In this document: positions 4,597-5,142 of the stretch, piece after piece | How the letters are laid out: each line of letters begins with the position of its first letter | Position numbering within the stretch: the first letter of the stretch is position 1 | DNA from: Planctomycetota bacterium | GTDB lineage: Bacteria > Planctomycetota > Phycisphaerae > SM23-33 > FEN-1343 | DNA length: 5,142 nt | NCBI GenBank assembly: GCA_013203365.1 | Contig: JABMQG010000524.1 | Coordinates: 1-5,142, forward strand | Reading direction: 5' to 3' | Notes under the pieces: model-generated | Databases searched by the model: none | The model's input: the letters and a program-made list of their open reading frames with translations, nothing else | Told to the model about the DNA's origin: nothing | Program-made: the position numbers and the translations under genes

Positions 4597-5127
4597 ATGC
4601 CTAAGCAGGTGGCCTTTTTCGATGTCGTGAAGAGGCGTCGTAGCGTGCGTGACTTTCTGCCCGAGCCGGTGCCGATAGAGGTTCTCCAGAGCATCGTCGC
4701 TGCCGGTTTGGAGGCGCCTAGCGGCTGCAACGCCCAGTTTCGCCAATACATCATCGTAACCGATCCGGCGGTGATGGCTCGGCTTGGTGAGATCAGCCCT
4801 GCTTTGAAGACAGCCCCGGCGGCGATCGTTCAGTTGATCGAGCCCAAGGCTACCCGGTATGGCGAGTTTTACCTGCAAGATGCGGCCGCTTCTATTGAGA
4901 ACATGCTTCTGGCGGCTGTGGCGCTGGGTTATGCCGGCTGCTGGGTTGAAGGCCAGGTTCGCCAGTCTTACGAAGCAGTTTGCAAGATGTTAGGAGTTCC
5001 CGCCGAGGTGAACGTTTCGGCCATTGTCCCAATCGGCAAGCCGGTGGAGATCCCGGAGCGTCCAGCCAAGCCCACCTTAGCTGATGTGACGCACTATAAT
5101 CGTTTCGGCGGCAAAGGGCTGCGTTGA
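4597..5127 (+). CDS. Nitroreductase-family FMN-dependent oxidoreductase
   Basis: The 176-aa product belongs to the nitroreductase superfamily of dimeric FMN flavoproteins that reduce nitro groups, quinones or other electrophiles with NAD(P)H. The natural substrate cannot be told from sequence. Flavin-binding signatures are visible: RRRSVRDF at 13-20 (the Arg pair grips the FMN phosphate), APSGCNAQ at 40-47, the helix QDAAASIENMLLAA at 94-107, GYAGCWVEG at 111-119 and PIGKP at 145-149. Length fits the compact class of the family. ATG 4597 is chosen because AGGAAGG lies just upstream and the RRRSVR motif begins 12 residues in, as is usual. An upstream GTG at 4537 adds 20 unconserved residues. 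It is divergent from the SDR remnant and may once have shared regulation with it. Confidence 0.88.
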   Translation: MPKQVAFFDVVKRRRSVRDFLPEPVPIEVLQSIVAAGLEAPSGCNAQFRQYIIVTDPAVMARLGEISPALKTAPAAIVQLIEPKATRYGEFYLQDAAASIENMLLAAVALGYAGCWVEGQVRQSYEAVCKMLGVPAEVNVSAIVPIGKPVEIPERPAKPTLADVTHYNRFGGKGLR

Positions 5128-5142
5128 CAGACGCGGTTGAAC

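Overview
The window reads as ordinary chromosomal DNA from a GC-rich, probably Gram-negative bacterium. Gene style (a PilZ protein, a LexA/S24-type repressor, a PRK12745-like short-chain dehydrogenase, AGGA-type ribosome binding sites) loosely suggests Planctomycetota, but I cannot prove this from sequence alone. I see no insertion sequence, CRISPR array, tRNA or rRNA, and no phage structural genes.

Left part (1-2746, minus strand). A LexA-like, apparently self-cleavable S24 repressor (1649-2746) lies upstream of a UvrC-type excision nuclease (81-1514) on the same strand, with about 134 bp between them. The UvrC has intact GIY-YIG and RNase H-like catalytic residues but lacks the C-terminal helix-hairpin-helix domain. 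Its reading frame has no ATG, GTG or TTG start ahead of the GIY-YIG core. An ATC codon behind a GGAG motif is the best start candidate. The N-terminus contains a (TTTTGG)5 microsatellite that encodes a Pro-Lys tail.

Centre (2747-3369). An AT-rich divergent promoter region separates the repressor from a 71-aa plus-strand protein with a short coiled coil and a very basic tail. Promoter-like hexamers overlap GTCRA half-sites that may form the repressor operator. Downstream is a 316-bp non-coding stretch holding a 72-nt imperfect hairpin with a 9-bp perfect outer stem.

Right part (3370-5142). A stand-alone PilZ-domain protein (plus) converges on a damaged or degenerate SDR gene (minus, 3787-4379). 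The SDR has lost about 70 residues internally, is split into two ORFs that overlap as ATGA, and has Ala in place of both catalytic Tyr and Lys. Divergent from it, across a 217-bp region with two operator-like dyads, is a nitroreductase-family flavoprotein (4597-5127).

The most interesting hypothesis is a small SOS-like damage-response module: a self-cleaving repressor, a divergent small basic protein under a shared operator, and a co-oriented minimal UvrC. This is inference from gene order and motifs.
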